Source: Acidobacteriaceae bacterium
Lineage (GTDB): Bacteria > Acidobacteriota > Terriglobia > Terriglobales > Acidobacteriaceae
Length of the DNA stretch: 64,000 nucleotides
Direction: 5' to 3'
NCBI GenBank assembly: GCA_027452245.1
Contig: DAIDGW010000049.1
Coordinates: 1 to 64,000 of the forward strand
In this document: positions 59,797 through 64,000 of the stretch, in pieces
How the letters are laid out: each line of letters begins with the position of its first letter
Numbering within the stretch: position 1 is the first letter of the stretch
Position numbers and translations under genes: made by a program
The notes under the pieces: generated by a model
Databases searched by the model: none
The model's input: the letters and a program-made list of their open reading frames with translations, nothing else
What the model was told of the DNA's origin: nothing

Positions 59797-59889
59797 GGTT
59801 CAAGTTGGGACGTTTTTCGGCAAATTGTTCCGGCGAATCTGCAGATTCATCGATTCCCCGTTCCCGCTGCGATAAGCTGTAACTTCCTG

Positions 59890-61524
59890 ATGACGAGATT
59901 CCTGCGCTTCTTCCGGCCGTCGCACCAGCATACTGCCTTCTCGGCGACACTTCTGCTGATGATTACGGTGATGCTGTCCCGGCTGATCGGCTACGTGCGC
60001 GAGGCTTACATCGCATATGCATTCGGAGCGGGAGGGCAGGTGGACGCGTACGTTGCGGCGTTCACCCTGCCGGACTGGCTCAACTACATCGTGGCGGGCG
60101 GCGCGGCGTCGATCACGTTCATTTCTATCTACACCCGCTTCCTGGCGGAGAAGCGCGAAGCTGACGCCGAAAAGACCTTTTCGGTGATCATCACCGTCAT
60201 GACAGCCGTGATGATTGTCGGAACGATCATCACCGAAATTTTTACTCCGCAATTCGTGCGCTGGATGTTTCATGGATTTTCACCGGCACAAACTGCCCTG
60301 TGCGTTCATCTGACGCGCATTCTTCTTCCGGCGCAGATCTTTTTCTATGTTGGCGGAGTGGTCTCGGCGGTCTTGTTGTCGCATCGGCTGTTTCTGTTCC
60401 CGGCACTGGGTCCGTTGCTATACAACGTGTTCATTATTTTCGGCGGAGTGGTTGGAGGGCGGCGGCTGGGTATTGCTTCGTTGGCCTATGGCGCGCTGGC
60501 CGGAAGCTTAGTTGGACCGTTTCTGGCGAGCGTTATCGGAGCGGTGCGGATCGGAACCGGCTACAAGCCTTCCTTTGAAATCAGCAATCCGGCCTTTCGG
60601 GAATGGGTGAGATTGTCGATCCCATTGATGCTGGGAGTGTCGCTGGTTACAGCCGACGACTGGATTCTGCGGCACTATGCGTCGAGCGGCGTGGGCGACA
60701 TCGCACGGCTGAACTACGCGAAGCGGCTATTCGCGGTTCCGATAGCGGTGCTCGGGCAGGCAACCGGGCAAGCGTCCTTGCCATTTTTTGCGCGGCTGTT
60801 CAATGAAAGAAGGATGAAAGATTTTGCCGCGACGGTGAACGATTCGGTCTATCGCGTAAGCGCGGCCTCGTTTTTGGCCACGGCTTGGATGATGGCAGCA
60901 GCCCTGCCCCTAATTGATCTGGTTTACCGGCGCGGGCGCTTTACGTTCACGGATACGCAAACCACGGCGATCTATTTCTTCTGGTTCTCGCTATCGCTGG
61001 CATTGTGGTCGGCGCAGGCACTATATGCAAGAGCTTTCTATGCCGCAGGCGATACGCTGACGCCGATGCTTGCGGTGACGATCATTACGGCGGCGTCGCT
61101 GCCGATGTATTCCTTCTTGTTTCATCACTTCGGCGTGGTTGGGCTGGCATTTGCCTCGGACAGCGGCATCGGAGCCAATCTGCTGGCATTGGCACTGTTG
61201 CTACATTGGCGAAAGCTGATTTCCTTGTGGGAACTGCGTTGGGTAGAACTCGTAAAGGCGTCGATTACGGCGATTATTGCGGGCGCGCTCAGCTTCGAAA
61301 TCGCGAAGCTGGTTCCCCTGCCGTTGAGCGGTCATGGCAGCCGCGTGGGCGACATTGAGCGGCTGGCTCTCGTCTCTGTGACTTGGGCGGGAGCTGTCGC
61401 CGCGGGATTGTGGCTGCTGCGATCGGATTTGCCGAATGATCTGAAGCGCAGAAAGCCAGCGGTGTATCCGGCGGTAGCGCAGGCGGAGAGCAAAGAAATT
61501 CTGGACAGCGGAAGAACACCGTAA
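59890..61524 (+). CDS. murJ: Lipid II flippase MurJ/MviN
   Basis: MLSRLIGYVREAYIAYAFGAGGQVDAYVAAFTLPDWL; VYRRGRFTFTDT; ARAFYAAGDTLTPM. Confidence 0.95.
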   Translation: MTRFLRFFRPSHQHTAFSATLLLMITVMLSRLIGYVREAYIAYAFGAGGQVDAYVAAFTLPDWLNYIVAGGAASITFISIYTRFLAEKREADAEKTFSVIITVMTAVMIVGTIITEIFTPQFVRWMFHGFSPAQTALCVHLTRILLPAQIFFYVGGVVSAVLLSHRLFLFPALGPLLYNVFIIFGGVVGGRRLGIASLAYGALAGSLVGPFLASVIGAVRIGTGYKPSFEISNPAFREWVRLSIPLMLGVSLVTADDWILRHYASSGVGDIARLNYAKRLFAVPIAVLGQATGQASLPFFARLFNERRMKDFAATVNDSVYRVSAASFLATAWMMAAALPLIDLVYRRGRFTFTDTQTTAIYFFWFSLSLALWSAQALYARAFYAAGDTLTPMLAVTIITAASLPMYSFLFHHFGVVGLAFASDSGIGANLLALALLLHWRKLISLWELRWVELVKASITAIIAGALSFEIAKLVPLPLSGHGSRVGDIERLALVSVTWAGAVAAGLWLLRSDLPNDLKRRKPAVYPAVAQAESKEILDSGRTP

Positions 61525-61766
61525 CCCGCGCGCTTTTTTCCCCCACAGGGACCGCCGCGAAACAAAAAATGATTGACGTTGTCGAGTACGCTGACAGTTT
61601 TCCCTTCCTGATAAGCCTGCACATGGAGCACCAGAAATTATCGGTTGCGCGTGCAACCGAGTTCGGATGTGCTGCCGCAACTGCTGAGATGGGAGAGAGC
61701 ATCTTTAGAGCAGAACAATGCTAGAAACACCTGGAGCGTAGCCGAGCACGTGGTGGAAAGAACCGT

Positions 61767-62117
61767 ATGAAAAGAATCACTCACTGGGCTGCGCTCCTGC
61801 TGCTTTTACTGAGCATTACCGGATGTCAATCGGAGTCTGGCCACCCCGGCGAAGCAGTCACAATGGAAGGGTGTGTCGCTCATCAGAGCGGGTCGTATAC
61901 GCTCACTGAAGATTCTGGAGTGCAATACGAACTGATGAGTAGCACCATCGACCTGAAGCTGGAAAGCGGGCATGAAGCACTGATCCGGGGTGCCGAACTG
62001 CAATTGGCCGCAAGCCCCCTGGCCCCGGCTCGTGCGGACAATGGAGTGAGAAACGAGGTCGAGGTCACGAGCGCGAGAGTTGTATCGGATAAATGCTTTG
62101 GCTCCCCCCGGGCCTAA
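61767..62117 (+). CDS. Putative lipoprotein
   Basis: LLLLLSITGCQSE lipobox. Confidence 0.6.
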   Translation: MKRITHWAALLLLLLSITGCQSESGHPGEAVTMEGCVAHQSGSYTLTEDSGVQYELMSSTIDLKLESGHEALIRGAELQLAASPLAPARADNGVRNEVEVTSARVVSDKCFGSPRA

Positions 62118-62136
62118 ACGTCATTTTTTGCAGTCG

Positions 62137-62811
62137 TCACGGCTTCACCTTCGACGTATAGATCGCCATTCCTAAAACTGCATCGACGTTCATGGAGTCG
62201 AGCAGCGCGACTTCTTCGTGACTCGCGATCCCCCCTGCGGCAATGAGCCGGCGATTGGTCAGAGCCCGTAAAGCGCGAATCATGTCGAGCGGCAATCCCT
62301 GCATCAATCCTTCGGTATCTATGTTCGTATAGAGGAAAGAGCTGCACCAAGGTTCCAGCGTTTGCACCATTTCAATGGGCGAGATAGCGGTGCGGTGGCG
62401 CCAGCCTTGCGTTGCGACTTTGCCGTTGCGCGAGTCGATGGCGAACACGAGCTTGTCGATTCCGAGCTGCGACGCAAGATCAGCGGCAAAGTCGGCCGCG
62501 ATTTCGCCGTTGCGGATCAAAGAAGATCCGAGGATGACTTTCTGGGCGCCGGTTGCAAGCATTTCTTTGGCCGCGTCGAGCGTGCGGATGCCGCCGCCAA
62601 CTTGACATGGCAGACGTTGGGCAAAGTATTCGACGAGACGGCGGTTCCCGCCTTGTCCCATCGCGGCATCAAGATCGATGAGCTGAACCAGTGGATATTT
62701 GGCGAAGCGCTTGATCCAGGAGTCGAAGTCATCGAATTCCAGGGCCTTCCGTGCTCCTTGTACGAGCTGAACGATTTTGCCTCCCATCAGGTCGATGGCG
62801 GGAATCAGCAT
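62137..62811 (-). CDS. hisA: Phosphoribosylformimino-AICAR ribotide isomerase
   Basis: [51 protein letters not shown] at 62811-62809. Confidence 0.95.
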   Translation of the reverse strand: MLIPAIDLMGGKIVQLVQGARKALEFDDFDSWIKRFAKYPLVQLIDLDAAMGQGGNRRLVEYFAQRLPCQVGGGIRTLDAAKEMLATGAQKVILGSSLIRNGEIAADFAADLASQLGIDKLVFAIDSRNGKVATQGWRHRTAISPIEMVQTLEPWCSSFLYTNIDTEGLMQGLPLDMIRALRALTNRRLIAAGGIASHEEVALLDSMNVDAVLGMAIYTSKVKP

Positions 62812-63572
62812 GGCAGCCTCATGGGAATTCCGGCGGCGGCAAGACTTGCTTTCAGATCGCGGATGGAGTTCAAGCCGTAATGGAAAATGGACGCGGCGAG
62901 AGCAGCATCCGCATGCCCACGCTCGAAAACTTCTACGAAATGCTGGGCTGCGCCAGCGCCTCCGGATGCGATGACGGGAATCTGCAGGTTGCGGGAAACG
63001 CGAGTTGTGAGATCGCAATCGAAACCGGAGTTGGTGCCGTCGCGGTCTATGGAGGTAAGCAAGACTTCGCCGGCACCGCGGCGCTGAGCTTCGGAGATCC
63101 AGGCGAGCACGTCGATGCCGGTGGGCCTGGTGCCGCCGGACACCCAGACTTCCCAATTGCTTCTGTTGTGGTTGTGCTTGGCGTCAACAGCGACGACGAC
63201 GGCTTGCGATCCGAAGCGCGATGCAATGTCGGTAATGAGCGCGGGATTCGCGATCGCGGCGGAATTGATGGCGATCTTGTCGGCACCGGCTTCGATCACG
63301 GCCGCGGCTTCGGGCAGCGAACGAATGCCTCCGCCAACGGTGAAAGGAATGAACAGGCCGCGCCCGGCTCGGCGAACGACGTCGAGCAAAGTGGCCCGGC
63401 CTTCGCGCGTCGCAGAAATATCGAGGAGCACGATTTCGTCGGCGCCAGCTTCGGCATGGCGGCGGGCGAGTTCGGCCGGATCTCCAGCATCGCTAAGATG
63501 TGCGAAGTTCACGCCTTTGACCACGCGGCCCTTCTTGACGTCGAGACAGGCGATGATGCGCTTGGTCAGCAT
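62805..63572 (-). CDS. hisF: Imidazole glycerol phosphate synthase cyclase subunit
   Basis: [73 protein letters not shown]. Confidence 0.97.
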   Translation of the reverse strand: MLTKRIIACLDVKKGRVVKGVNFAHLSDAGDPAELARRHAEAGADEIVLLDISATREGRATLLDVVRRAGRGLFIPFTVGGGIRSLPEAAAVIEAGADKIAINSAAIANPALITDIASRFGSQAVVVAVDAKHNHNRSNWEVWVSGGTRPTGIDVLAWISEAQRRGAGEVLLTSIDRDGTNSGFDCDLTTRVSRNLQIPVIASGGAGAAQHFVEVFERGHADAALAASIFHYGLNSIRDLKASLAAAGIPMRLPC

Positions 63573-64000
63573 CGGCAGAAGTTTTCCAGGATGGTGAGTC
63601 CGACTTCGCCGGATCTTTCCGGATGAAATTGCACTCCGAACAAGTTGCGGCGTTCAACCGCAGCCGAGAATGGCAATCCGTAATCGCAGGAAGCGACTGT
63701 AAACTCCACCACCGGAGCGTAGTAGCTGTGTGTGAAATAGACGAACGGACGCGGAGGAGCTCCGCGAAAAAGCTGGGAGTCGCTGCGAAGATTCAGTTGG
63801 TTCCAGCCGACGTGAGGAGATTTCACGCCGGATGGAAAACTCTGGCAGGCGCCGGGAAATATTCCCAGCGCGCGAGTTTCCGGGGCTTCCGCGGAGGACT
63901 GGAAAAGCCACTGCATTCCAAGGCAAATCCCGAGAATGGATTTGCCGAGAGTGATCTGTCGCTGGAGAGCCGCGCCCAGAGCGGCCGCGGAGAGTGCGAC
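63566..64000 (-). CDS. hisH: Imidazole glycerol phosphate synthase amidotransferase subunit (5' end beyond window)
   Basis: Frame continues to window edge: [16 protein letters not shown] (GxCxG), [38 protein letters not shown]. Confidence 0.95.
   Translation of the reverse strand, partial: VALSAAALGAALQRQITLGKSILGICLGMQWLFQSSAEAPETRALGIFPGACQSFPSGVKSPHVGWNQLNLRSDSQLFRGAPPRPFVYFTHSYYAPVVEFTVASCDYGLPFSAAVERRNLFGVQFHPERSGEVGLTILENFCRC

Noticed and set aside
62812-63156. N-terminal extension of the hisA ORF in the track
   Set aside because: Overlaps hisF out of frame; hisA begins at [12 protein letters not shown] (ATG 62811-62809)

Overview
This 64 kb window looks like a chromosomal segment from an Acidobacteriota-type (Terriglobia/Koribacter-like) bacterium, judging by gene content and protein style. 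I did not see an integrase, transposase, rRNA, CRISPR array or recognisable defence island. Most of it is housekeeping: rpmB, prfA, panB/panC, moeA/moaC/mogA, murJ, hisH-F-A and one tRNA-Met(CAT). Accessory genes include an S9 peptidase, a PknB-type kinase with TPRs, a ClC channel, a TonB-type receptor, a PQQ dehydrogenase, a B3 metallo-beta-lactamase, an ATP-dependent DNA ligase and GH18. The items most worth a second look are: (1) a single polypeptide combining HD-GYP, GAF, GGDEF (with I-site) and PilZ, near a stand-alone PilZ protein, a receiver lacking its Asp and an XRE regulator; (2) a very large secreted matrixin-like protein whose zinc-binding motif is lost, translationally coupled to a small secreted protein; (3) a cytochrome c-PQQ dehydrogenase carrying an E/N/DxD lanthanide-type metal site; (4) a panC reading frame with no canonical start codon ahead of its conserved N-terminus; (5) a lipase-like protein with an inserted EF-hand loop; (6) several unexplained intergenic elements (20-bp iteron-like repeats, a perfect CRP-like dyad between convergent genes, a 16-bp-arm palindrome, a long cold-shock leader). 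All assignments are by eye from sequence motifs; no database search was run.
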